From BS150m-G50 sp964501185 [NCBI: uncultured Bacteroidia bacterium] (GTDB lineage: Bacteria > CAIWAD01 > BS150m-G50), in NCBI GenBank assembly GCA_964501185.1, contig CAZCRT010000002.1, positions 1 through 64,000 of the forward strand: 64,000 bases of DNA, read 5' to 3'. The notes beneath the pieces are model-generated. The model saw nothing but the letters and a program-made list of their open reading frames with translations. It made no database searches and had not been told where the DNA came from. Positions 31,401 to 38,417 of this stretch are shown piece after piece. Every line of letters begins with the position of its first letter. The stretch's first letter is position 1. The position numbers and the translations under genes were made by a program.

Positions 31401-33276
31401 TTATTCAACCCGTGATTACTTTAAAGCGCGTTATCTGGTTGCGTCGGTGCACGAGAATTTTGCCAATACATACCTGATGCAGGAACAACCTTCATACGCT
31501 AGCCAGGAAGATGAAATCGCTGCCCTGGATCAGATTGACGCTGCCGGTGCTGAATTGAGTACCATTGCGCGTGACGACTATCTGGCAGCTATTGAAGAAA
31601 TGAGCACCGCCCTGGCTGGTATTGATGACAAGCAGCGACGTCTCAGTATAAGACAGCAGAGTCTGCAAGGCTGGCTGGATATGCTGCCTGACAGTGTGAA
31701 CGCACCGGAGGATTCTCTGAATCAACTGGTTGAATCAAGACGTTCACTGGCAATGGTTGATACATCACTGATTGAAGGGGAGCATTGGATACGTGAATCC
31801 AGACAGCGGGTTCCAACGATTTCCTGGGCCGCGGCTGAACGGAGCGAACAGCGGGTGCAGATGTTTTACAACGCACCGACTATTCAGGGAGCTCCTGAAA
31901 TCAGGCTGAACTACCGGAATGCTGTTCTGAGCAGGTTTGTACTTTCTGCAACCGTGGATTGTATCAATTCCTACCTGCAGGTTCTGGAACACGCAGCTGA
32001 AGTCGGTCTTGCCAGCAGTTGGCGGGTAAGGGTCTCCGAGCGGTTTGCCAGCTTTGTAGGCTATCCGCTGAACGGCTATCAGGAACTGTTTGAAATGGCT
32101 TCCACATCTGTCAGCGGTATGGCATCCTCCTTTGCAGCGTTGCTGGAACAGGGTGAGGAGGCGATTGACGCTGATGGTATGGCTGCCGGTGATCTGGGAT
32201 TCTACTACCTTGACCTGCTCGATTATCGCCAGTCATATCTGATGAATTCAATAAGTACAGAAGCTGAACTGTTGTCACAATTACAGAGTAGCGCAATTGC
32301 CACTGACCTGGTTGCAGCCAGAGGTGATTCTGTTTTGTATCACATTCTGCAGTCCGTCAGGGAGATGGAAGTTGAGGAACAGCTTGCCAGTGAGAAGCGG
32401 GATCAGGCCTGGAGTCGTTATGAGGAGACCTCTTCCTGGATATGGGATGATGCCAGTGCCACCTGGGATGATGCGGCGTTTGCACTCGGGGATAACACAC
32501 TGCTGGCACTTACCGCAGCCGATGAAATTATCAGTGAATATCAACTGACCGGTGCGATTGTCAAGCGGGTATGGTTTAAACTGGCACAGCTGAAGCCGGA
32601 GCAATTTGGGGACAGATTCGGGCTGGCAGAAGAGAGTACCACTATCGGAACATCCAGTGAGTGGCTCGTCAGTAAAACTTATCAACGTGGATTCACTGAA
32701 CTCGATTTCGATGACAGCAACTGGTCAGAAGCGCAGGCAACCGGTAACCGGGATATTGTTGATCGCACTGGCTTAATGCGTAGTGATGGTGCAGCAATCT
32801 GGTTGCATCCGGCAGCAGTTGAACTGGAAACAACGATTGATACATTAGATCAAACTGATACGCTCCAGATTGCTGATGAGATAAGTTCTGCTGATACTCT
32901 CTGGTTCCGTCATCTCTTTAATCTGGAAAATTCACCGGTTTCGGCTGAACTTCGGGTTACAGCTGACGATAATTATAGTATCTATCTCAACGGTGAGTAC
33001 ATCAGCGAGGATAGAGATGGGACTGAAGACTGGTCTGAAATTTATCAGATCGAGTTGAGAGATTATGTTCAAAGCGGTGATAATCTCATTGCTGTGGAAG
33101 CAATTGATGAGGATGGCACTGCCCGCGGTCTGCTGGTGAGTTTCAAGTTGAGTACGATACCACTTCTGACTGATGATCTTTTTGAGCAAAAGCTGCGTGA
33201 GGACGCCCGGGAGGCGGAGCGACTACTACGCGCGGTGGAAAGGGATAGGCTTTATGAGCGCCACCGGATATATTAG
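28432..33276 (+). CDS. Giant exported TPR protein with C-terminal jelly-roll domain
   Basis: A GGAGG at 28421-28425 lies six bases before TTG 28432, which opens a signal peptide (NRILLVLLLLFLFQPESNGQ), so I choose this start over ATG 28393. The product has about 1614 residues. Residues 150-1000 hold many TPR units (ALYNLAIIQERSDDPVKQQE, AEAWMRIGEYWYGRG, ALYKLGWTHYQMLEYEQSV, ALTNAGFCYYQSSDWESTL). A helical region follows (1000-1380). Residues about 1400-1590 form a beta-sandwich-like domain (GFTELDFDDSNWSEAQATG, ELRVTADDNYSIYLNGEYI, GDNLIAVEAIDEDG) resembling the carbohydrate-binding jelly rolls found on rhamnosidases. It overlaps its neighbours on both sides, by 11 and 23 bases. Function is unknown. 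Confidence 0.78.
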   Translation: MQNRILLVLLLLFLFQPESNGQPGDDGSSEDLLAKWDVISTMSISPQADAWIEEGNLIVADYREWQQLQVNTLDSLSRVQVEKSISELGVRLRYLLRKVEQARIFSLSPEELIALREQYQRESDSLQSSYDGLRDQILVEGDNFLHTYPNDPLLRKYKRKDVVADMCMRLGELHQQQAQEEYYLELDRYEQRMQVATEQGTTFRETAPEPDLSRSVELYLKIVNEFPNSHYVADALYNLAIIQERSDDPVKQQEAVEFYTSLAERFPESRYAAEAWMRIGEYWYGRGSQDDYARAIGAYTQVLEYPEYSSRDKALYKLGWTHYQMLEYEQSVSYFKQTVTHARLQSLAGEESLVALENESIRYIAINYADPEWEQGGAENLAAFIREQDDVYDDYGFTLALTYADILKEEALDFRLAVDAYDMVLGLYPGSATGPLVLEKLVACYSGQALNSPELAYLARNRFGELFLENEEWLQENSADSLLNNARDVMNTHQLSNVNQALRKAERDNSVASYEEFLQQARRFLNLFPADSSAFQVHWNLAKVLETPLERYSTAWEEFMLITALYSPERDLMPASINAIVMGQHLVGQMPLFEPDSAAAWELAPDEEKLVQALERFVELFPEAEQSPEYLNNMGGIYHQHRLWSEARAYFQRLINDYPESALVGDAYLFTIEGYFEQQNFAGAEAAARDLSALALTPALVARAEEALAQAVFSSARLLRGGDDHLAAAEEFKRVALEVPDADFADASLFDAAAEYRRAEAWLDAAETYILLVSSYPASEFADRSLRLAAYTYLDELENMVAAGEVFEQLAMDYPGSEFSQEALTNAGFCYYQSSDWESTLRVNNHYLQIWPDAENAASVLFGNAELYLKMEQLSAANGIYRDFALRFPNDPRTVRAFYERGQYFLSHGDSTQAAVEFRSTTARNRELAQAGHETGDFYAARALHYLVLQEYDAYCAIQLMQPQSLHEQLLAQKKIARAELLDQLYELIGYSTRDYFKARYLVASVHENFANTYLMQEQPSYASQEDEIAALDQIDAAGAELSTIARDDYLAAIEEMSTALAGIDDKQRRLSIRQQSLQGWLDMLPDSVNAPEDSLNQLVESRRSLAMVDTSLIEGEHWIRESRQRVPTISWAAAERSEQRVQMFYNAPTIQGAPEIRLNYRNAVLSRFVLSATVDCINSYLQVLEHAAEVGLASSWRVRVSERFASFVGYPLNGYQELFEMASTSVSGMASSFAALLEQGEEAIDADGMAAGDLGFYYLDLLDYRQSYLMNSISTEAELLSQLQSSAIATDLVAARGDSVLYHILQSVREMEVEEQLASEKRDQAWSRYEETSSWIWDDASATWDDAAFALGDNTLLALTAADEIISEYQLTGAIVKRVWFKLAQLKPEQFGDRFGLAEESTTIGTSSEWLVSKTYQRGFTELDFDDSNWSEAQATGNRDIVDRTGLMRSDGAAIWLHPAAVELETTIDTLDQTDTLQIADEISSADTLWFRHLFNLENSPVSAELRVTADDNYSIYLNGEYISEDRDGTEDWSEIYQIELRDYVQSGDNLIAVEAIDEDGTARGLLVSFKLSTIPLLTDDLFEQKLREDAREAERLLRAVERDRLYERHRIY

Positions 33277-33583
33277 CAGCTGTCTGCTGGTCTTTATGCT
33301 GTCGACGATTGGCCTGGGGCAGGGTGAACAGGAGCGGGTGATGCTTGGTGAAATCACTATCAAAGGTGAGGTAAGTCAACCAAGTGTCAGCATCATTTCC
33401 TCGCGCATTCAACCTGAATTCCGCAGATTACAGGTAGAAAAATCGTTCTTAACAGAGATCCGGCAACCATCAGCAAAAGTGCTTCAGTTAAATGTGGATG
33501 TAAGAGCACCTCATAAGATCCAGCAAATTGAACGACTTCTGTTCAGGGAAAGGCAATACCAACCCACCCGGGAGAAGGAATGA
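33254..33583 (+). CDS. Small exported protein of the ExbBD-linked operon
   Basis: I start at ATG 33254, preceded by AAAGGGAT, because it opens a signal peptide (SATGYISSCLLVFMLSTIGL). The upstream part of the longer frame lies inside the giant TPR gene. The 109-residue product has RVMLGEITIKGEVSQPSVSI, a beta-hairpin-like element, and a basic C-terminus. No catalytic motif is visible. Overlap with the genes on both sides ties it to the operon; a periplasmic linker or pilot role is only a guess. Confidence 0.65.
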   Translation: MSATGYISSCLLVFMLSTIGLGQGEQERVMLGEITIKGEVSQPSVSIISSRIQPEFRRLQVEKSFLTEIRQPSAKVLQLNVDVRAPHKIQQIERLLFRERQYQPTREKE

Positions 33584-33963
33584 ATCAGGCGACCGACAGC
33601 TCTCAGTTAGTAGATCTGAAACGGAAATTACTGGAGTCTGCAAATGACTCCGGCAGGTTTATTTCGTTGCTGAAAGAGATACCATTGGACTGGCTAACAG
33701 ATATCCAGAACTACTTCTGGGACTATCTGCTGGCCCTGGCCAAGGAAAGTGGACGAGCACTGACACGCAATGAGATGACAAAACGGATGATCAGTAATTT
33801 CGCTTATCAACGATTAGTAGGTTGTAAAGAGCATGAAGAAACCTGCAGGGCGAAAATCTGCTTCCTGACCAACCCTAATTGTGCCGGTATAAAAATCAAG
33901 ATGCACATCAACACTTTGCGAGAAATGATTCTAGAATACAATAAATCGGAGGAGGAACTTTAA
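33580..33963 (+). CDS. Unknown 127-residue protein with a four-cysteine patch
   Basis: The protein has no signal peptide or membrane segment, so it is predicted cytoplasmic. It is mostly helical, with four cysteines in GCKEHEETCRAKICFLTNPNC (split here as GCKEHEETC and RAKICFLTNPNC), spaced C-x6-C-x4-C-x6-C, which could bind a metal. It overlaps the preceding gene by four bases and the exbB-like gene by one, so it is made together with the motor. I recognise no family. Confidence 0.7.
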   Translation: MNQATDSSQLVDLKRKLLESANDSGRFISLLKEIPLDWLTDIQNYFWDYLLALAKESGRALTRNEMTKRMISNFAYQRLVGCKEHEETCRAKICFLTNPNCAGIKIKMHINTLREMILEYNKSEEEL

Positions 33964-34613
33964 TGTCTACCCTCAGTCAATTCTTTCACATGTTCAGTCC
34001 TTCAGAAAGTGGCGCTTTCTTTTTCTGGGTACTGGGAATTTTCTTTGTTTTCGCCATAGCCATTTTTCTGGAGCGGCTTTATGTCGTGATTGTGAAATCA
34101 AACATCAATAGCCAGAAGTTCATGGGAACCATCTATTCCCTGGTTCGGAAGAACGAGATCGGCAAAGCTCTGGAACTGTCCAAGGGACTCAAGGACAAAG
34201 CGCTCGGACACATTGTCTATCAGGCTCTGCTGGAAGCAAAGGACAAGGATATCGTTGACTTCCGTTCCATTCAGAATGCTGTCGACGAAGCCAGCCTGGA
34301 AATCATTCCCAGACTGAACAAACGAACACCTTATCTTTCCACAATTGCCAATGTCGCCACACTCTGGGGGCTGATGGGAACCCTCTTCGGTCTCATCCAG
34401 TCTTTTGAAGCGGTTAAGAATGCCGGTGCGAATGCATCACAAGCCCTTGCCGGTGGTATTGCCATCGCGATGTTAACCACTCTGGGTGGCCTTTTTGTCG
34501 CAGTCCCCGCCATGTTGATGTATTCCTGGCTTAACAATACCACCAACAGCATGATAGAGGAGATTGACGAGCATTCAGTAAAACTGATTAATGCGATTAC
34601 CGGGGGGCAATAG
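33963..34613 (+). CDS. ExbB/TolQ/MotA-family proton channel protein
   Basis: The 216-residue protein has three membrane segments: about 20-42 (FFFWVLGIFFVFAIAIFLERL), about 118-140 (LSTIANVATLWGLMGTLFGLI) and about 155-180 (ALAGGIAIAMLTTLGGLFVAV). The conserved small and Thr residues of helices 2 and 3 (GTLFGL, TTLGGLFVAVP) that line the ion path are present. It should form the pentameric stator around an ExbD dimer. GGAGGAAC precedes the ATG, and its TAG shares a base with the next GTG. Confidence 0.92.
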   Translation: MSTLSQFFHMFSPSESGAFFFWVLGIFFVFAIAIFLERLYVVIVKSNINSQKFMGTIYSLVRKNEIGKALELSKGLKDKALGHIVYQALLEAKDKDIVDFRSIQNAVDEASLEIIPRLNKRTPYLSTIANVATLWGLMGTLFGLIQSFEAVKNAGANASQALAGGIAIAMLTTLGGLFVAVPAMLMYSWLNNTTNSMIEEIDEHSVKLINAITGGQ

Positions 34614-35248
34614 TGGCTTTTAAACCCTCCCTGAAGCGGAAATTCGTTCCGACTTCAATGGAGATTAATATCACTCCAATCATGAATCTGGTTGTGGTGT
34701 TGATTCCGTTGCTTCTGGCTACGGCGGAGTGGGTGAAGCTGGGATTGATAGAATCCAAAATGCCTCCTGCGGGAGGTGGTGGTGGCGAACTGGCCGAACA
34801 GGTTGAGAAGAAAGCGCTCAATCTGATTGTGTCCGTCGAGGATGAGCAGATCGCCGTTTCACTTTTTGGAGCAACCCTGGAGAACCCTCTGGTTGATGAA
34901 ATGGAGTGTTATCATACAATACCGCTTAAGGTATCAGGGGAACATGACTTTGCCGCTCTCAACCTCCTGTTGAATGATATCCGGGAGGATGTAGTGGAAC
35001 CCGGTATTCTGGATGAACAGATTCCCAGCCTTGACCGTTTTGGAAATCCGGTATACAATCCGGATGGGACTCCACTGATGGTTAATGACTACATTTATAA
35101 TGATGTGGATAATGTGCGTATTTCCGCACCGAACAATCTGCCATTCCAGTCACTGGTTTCAGTTCTCGACGCCTGCCGTGTTTACAAGGATGACGAGGGG
35201 CTTATCAATTATCTGTTCCCGGTTCCTTTCCTGGGCAAGCTCAGTTAA
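34613..35248 (+). CDS. ExbD/TolR-family protein with Asn at the proton site
   Basis: The start is GTG 34613, overlapping the exbB stop by one base. The 211-residue protein has a short cytoplasmic tail, one membrane helix (MNLVVVLIPLLLATAEWVKLG), a Gly-rich linker (PPAGGGGGELAEQ) and a periplasmic domain larger than that of standard ExbD. The family signature INxTPxxDxxxVLL reads INITPIMNLVVVL here: the ion-carrying aspartate is N25. On its own it should not conduct protons, so it probably pairs with the second ExbD. Confidence 0.85.
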   Translation: MAFKPSLKRKFVPTSMEINITPIMNLVVVLIPLLLATAEWVKLGLIESKMPPAGGGGGELAEQVEKKALNLIVSVEDEQIAVSLFGATLENPLVDEMECYHTIPLKVSGEHDFAALNLLLNDIREDVVEPGILDEQIPSLDRFGNPVYNPDGTPLMVNDYIYNDVDNVRISAPNNLPFQSLVSVLDACRVYKDDEGLINYLFPVPFLGKLS

Positions 35249-35260
35249 CGAGGTTATAGT

Positions 35261-35770
35261 ATGGCATTTGCACCCACAACTTTGAAGAAACGGGTACAGG
35301 AAAGTGAGTACCTTAACCTGAGCTCCATGATGGACCTGATGACCATCATTCTGCTGTTTCTCATAAAATCATACTCCTCTACCGGTATGCTGATTCAGGA
35401 TGTGGAAGGCATAAATATGCCCACTTCCACAACAGCGACCTCTCCCAAGAAGGTCCTGACGCTGGCTGTCGACGCTGAGGCGGTCTGGCTGGATAAGGAT
35501 GGTGAGAGAGTTGAACGTTTTGAGGGTATGGATCTTCTACTCGCAGAGTCTGATGATCCGGCAGCCATGGTACTTCCAGGTCTGTCCGCGTTTCTGGAAA
35601 GTGAAGCGGAATTGGGAAGAGAACGTGAACAGTATGGGGTTAAATTCACCGGGGAAATCAATATTATTGCCGATGCCCAGGTACAATACAACGCCATTCT
35701 GAAAATACTGCAAACCTGTTACAGGGCTGGTTTCTCCCAGACTGACTTTGTAGTTCTAAAAGAGGATTAG
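35261..35770 (+). CDS. ExbD/TolR-family protein with intact Asp25
   Basis: The 169-residue protein has the single membrane helix SMMDLMTIILLFLIKSYS with D25 at the position of the ExbD/TolR proton-carrying aspartate. The periplasmic domain ends with INIIADAQVQYNAILKILQT then CYRAGFSQTDFVV, the usual ExbD fold. It follows the first exbD by 12 bases and precedes the TonB-like gene by two. With its partner it could form an asymmetric heterodimer inside the ExbB ring. Confidence 0.9.
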   Translation: MAFAPTTLKKRVQESEYLNLSSMMDLMTIILLFLIKSYSSTGMLIQDVEGINMPTSTTATSPKKVLTLAVDAEAVWLDKDGERVERFEGMDLLLAESDDPAAMVLPGLSAFLESEAELGREREQYGVKFTGEINIIADAQVQYNAILKILQTCYRAGFSQTDFVVLKED

Positions 35771-35772
35771 GC

Positions 35773-36789
35773 ATGTCAGCACCTGCTTTTAGTATAAAAG
35801 ATTACAAGCGCGACCATTGGGCTCAACTCGACAAGCCCTATTGGAGCATTTTCCTTCTGGTCTTCCTGATTGAGCTGGTTGTTCTCATTTACCTGCAATC
35901 CCTGCCAGTCAGGGAAATGACTCAGGAGGAGACACTGGCTTTCCAGCGCCGGGTGTTCAATGTTCTCGCCCCACCGGATATTGAACCGGTGGAAGAAGCC
36001 TTCCCGGGTGAGGATCTCGCAGACGGATCGGGTGAGGAAGAAGAGGGTGAAGAAGCTGTCGAGGAACAGCCGGCCGAACCTATTGAGCAGCAACAGGAGA
36101 CAGTTGTCTCCCGTCAGCAACGTCGCAGCCAGCAGGAGGCGGCACGCACAGAGCGGCAGGCAGCAGCACAACAGGCTGCAGCACAGACGGGACTTTTTGC
36201 TGCTGTCGGTGGTGACTATGCTACCGGTGATGCTCAAGGACTGGTTGATACAGATGTGCGTTCATCCGGTGCGGTAAATGTAGATCAGGTAGGCTCAATT
36301 CATACAGGTGGCCAGGGAGAGGCTATTCGTGAAATCCGTGGTGGCCTGGCGGCCGGTGAGGGCGAGGGATCAGGTGTCGACATAGATTTCTCCAGCATGA
36401 GTGCAGCCGAGCTACGGCAGCTGGCTTCTGTCGGTGGTGTGTCTGTTGGTGAGATATTTGGTGATACCTCCAGCGGGGCTGGAACTGCGACTGCTCGCAG
36501 TGAGAGATCCATCCTTGCCCGACTGGTAGAGCTGCAGAAAGGCGTTCAGACCTGCTACGAGCGCAACAAGCGCCGTAAGCGTGATCTGGCAGGCAGTATT
36601 AAACTATACTGGACAATTCTTGCAAATGGTACAGTTGACAGAATAAGTATTGAAGGCACCTGGAATGATGCAGCACTTGGCAGCAGAATTGAAACCTGCA
36701 TTAAGCGCAAAGTTGAAACCTGGCAGTTTGAGGAGATAGCAGCTTCTGCCGGTGATTTCCCGACCGGTACCAGATTCATATTTGAGTAA
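35773..36789 (+). CDS. AgmX/PglI-type TonB-like protein
   Basis: The 338-residue protein has a cytoplasmic N-terminus, one membrane helix (about 24-45, WSIFLLVFLIELVVLIYLQS), an acidic and Gln-rich linker (about 60-150), Gly-rich sequence, and a C-terminal domain of about 90 residues. In that domain C261 (VQTCYERNKR) and C309 (IETCIKRKV) give the paired-cysteine pattern of AgmX/PglI domains first described in myxobacterial gliding proteins. It is placed like TonB or TolA: it would transmit motor movement to the envelope. It is the last gene of the ExbBD operon. Confidence 0.82.
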   Translation: MSAPAFSIKDYKRDHWAQLDKPYWSIFLLVFLIELVVLIYLQSLPVREMTQEETLAFQRRVFNVLAPPDIEPVEEAFPGEDLADGSGEEEEGEEAVEEQPAEPIEQQQETVVSRQQRRSQQEAARTERQAAAQQAAAQTGLFAAVGGDYATGDAQGLVDTDVRSSGAVNVDQVGSIHTGGQGEAIREIRGGLAAGEGEGSGVDIDFSSMSAAELRQLASVGGVSVGEIFGDTSSGAGTATARSERSILARLVELQKGVQTCYERNKRRKRDLAGSIKLYWTILANGTVDRISIEGTWNDAALGSRIETCIKRKVETWQFEEIAASAGDFPTGTRFIFE

Positions 36790-36829
36790 TTCCAGGAGAA
36801 CCCTCCTCTAAAAAGAAGATAGCAGCACC

Positions 36830-37468
36830 ATGGCTACAAAACAGCTGATCAGTCGTGAGACACTTCGTGGTGCGGGTACAATTCAAGAATATCTTTTTGA
36901 TCCAGACAGTACGCTGATCACAGCTGAGGCCAGGGAATACGCCATACAGAAGGGTATCAGACTGATCTCCCGACAGGATGCTGACAGAACAGGATTATCT
37001 TCTTTGCATCCTGATAATTCAAGGCAGACCGATCTGGTGATAGGTTCTGATCATGGTGGTTTCCGCCTGAAGGAGATTCTCAAAGCCAGATTACAGCAAC
37101 AGGGTTTTCGTGTCCACGATGTCGGCTGCTGGTCTGAGGAAGCAGTTGACTATCCCGATTATGCTCATCAGGTGGCGCAGTCTGTCGGAAGAGGGGACTC
37201 CTCCCGTGGTGTGATGATCGATGCAATTGGTGTGGCGAGCGCAATGGTAGCCAACCGGGTACCGGGAGTAAGGGCTGCTGCCTGTCAGGTCAGGGATGCA
37301 GTACTCAGTGCTCGCAGGCATAATGATGCGAATTTTCTATCAATTGGTGCCAATCTGTTGCAGGAAGATGCTGCGATGGAAATGTTGGACCTGTTCCTGC
37401 GGGAACCTTTTGATGGTGGACGGCATATCAAGCGAGTTGAGAAGATTAACAGACTGGATCGAGATTGA
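36830..37468 (+). CDS. RpiB/LacAB-family sugar-phosphate isomerase-like protein, variant active site
   Basis: The 212-residue protein has about 65 extra N-terminal residues, including LITAEAREYAIQKGIRLI, which resembles N-terminal regions of microcompartment-linked enzymes. The RpiB core follows (LVIGSDHGGFRLKEIL, VDYPDYAHQVAQSV, HNDANFLSIGANLL). The usual catalytic-loop sequence xxCGTGIGMS is replaced by MIDAIGVASAM, with D131 in place of Cys. Ribose-5-phosphate isomerisation is therefore uncertain. It starts 40 bases after the TonB-like gene. No microcompartment shell gene lies in this window. Confidence 0.75.
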   Translation: MATKQLISRETLRGAGTIQEYLFDPDSTLITAEAREYAIQKGIRLISRQDADRTGLSSLHPDNSRQTDLVIGSDHGGFRLKEILKARLQQQGFRVHDVGCWSEEAVDYPDYAHQVAQSVGRGDSSRGVMIDAIGVASAMVANRVPGVRAAACQVRDAVLSARRHNDANFLSIGANLLQEDAAMEMLDLFLREPFDGGRHIKRVEKINRLDRD

Positions 37469-37530
37469 GTGTATTGAATGATTGAGTATTAAGGCCTGTA
37501 GCCCAAGGCTGGTGCAACTTTGGGGACATT

Positions 37531-38346
37531 GTGGTGATAGAGGGGAATGCTGGAGAACCAACTTCAGGAAAAGAGCGATATCCTGCGCGCAGACACTTCC
37601 GTTTTCTGCAAGACCTGTTTCTGAATCCGGATCAAGACAGCGAACTGGTAGCAGCCGCCCGTGGCCTGAAACCACCTGTTTCAACTGAACCGGTTCTACA
37701 GAATCAGGCTGTCTTTGCTGCCATAATTGAAAAACTTAACGAGGAGAATAGAGACCTGCAGTTGAAACTGGAGTTGGCTGATGCTGCAACCGCCTCCGAA
37801 GCAGATAACGGCGCTGATCGGGAAACAGATTCAGATACAGAATCAGTTACGATAACTGAGAAACCGGACCTGCCGGCCAATGAAACTGAACTGCCACAAT
37901 TGGAGCCTGAGCAGGGAGAGTTGTGGCAACAGGAGATAAGCCGGCAGTATGAAGAATGGTCGCTGCCGGAGCAGGTTCTCGGAGGGGACCGGTCTTTAAC
38001 AGCGAACTTCAGAGAATTTACCAGCTATGAGGCTTTCACCGAATGGCTGGCTCAGGAGCAGAAACTGTTGCTGGTAACCGACCTTGAAGGTGCACTACTT
38101 GCCTTCTCAAGCAGTTACAGACAAGCATTGAGTGATTCACTGATCGGGGAACTGCGCTACCGCCCTCTGACCGAACTCTTTGACGAAACTGCTGTTATGC
38201 TGTTTCTGAATTCTCCAACAGATCGCAGTTTTCCGGTCGTTATTGACCGTGTATTACTCAGGGAAATGATTGTTACCCGCTTTACTATCGCCTTTCACCA
38301 GGAACCTCTCGGCTATCTGTTTCAGCTTAATGGTGTGAGAGTGTAG
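37531..38346 (+). CDS. Unknown acidic protein, 271 residues
   Basis: The start is uncertain: GTG 37531 or GTG 37534, both after TGGGGACATT. The N-terminal 40 residues are basic and aromatic, residues 60-90 look like a coiled coil (AIIEKLNEENRDLQLKLELA), 90-140 is an acidic linker, and 160-271 is a compact alpha/beta region (LLLVTDLEGALLAFSSSYRQ, FPVVIDRVLLREMIVTRFTI) that recalls PAS or roadblock-like sensory folds by eye only. No signal peptide is seen. A 25-residue frame at 37547 overlaps the start. Confidence 0.5.
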   Translation: MVIEGNAGEPTSGKERYPARRHFRFLQDLFLNPDQDSELVAAARGLKPPVSTEPVLQNQAVFAAIIEKLNEENRDLQLKLELADAATASEADNGADRETDSDTESVTITEKPDLPANETELPQLEPEQGELWQQEISRQYEEWSLPEQVLGGDRSLTANFREFTSYEAFTEWLAQEQKLLLVTDLEGALLAFSSSYRQALSDSLIGELRYRPLTELFDETAVMLFLNSPTDRSFPVVIDRVLLREMIVTRFTIAFHQEPLGYLFQLNGVRV

Positions 38347-38417
38347 TATCACCCGGTTCGTTAACAGTGACAGTGAAGGTGAACATCGGAATATGTAGAA
38401 CAATCCGGGAAAAGACC

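Noticed and set aside
33173-33253. N-terminal extension of the small exported protein into the giant TPR gene.
   Set aside because: The signal peptide begins at ATG 33254, and the upstream residues are out-of-frame translation of the TPR gene.
37547-37624. Alternative frame MLENQLQEKSDILRADTSVF near the start of the 37531 gene.
   Set aside because: It stops after 25 codons, and the overlapping longer frame continues through the gene; kept only as a note on start uncertainty.
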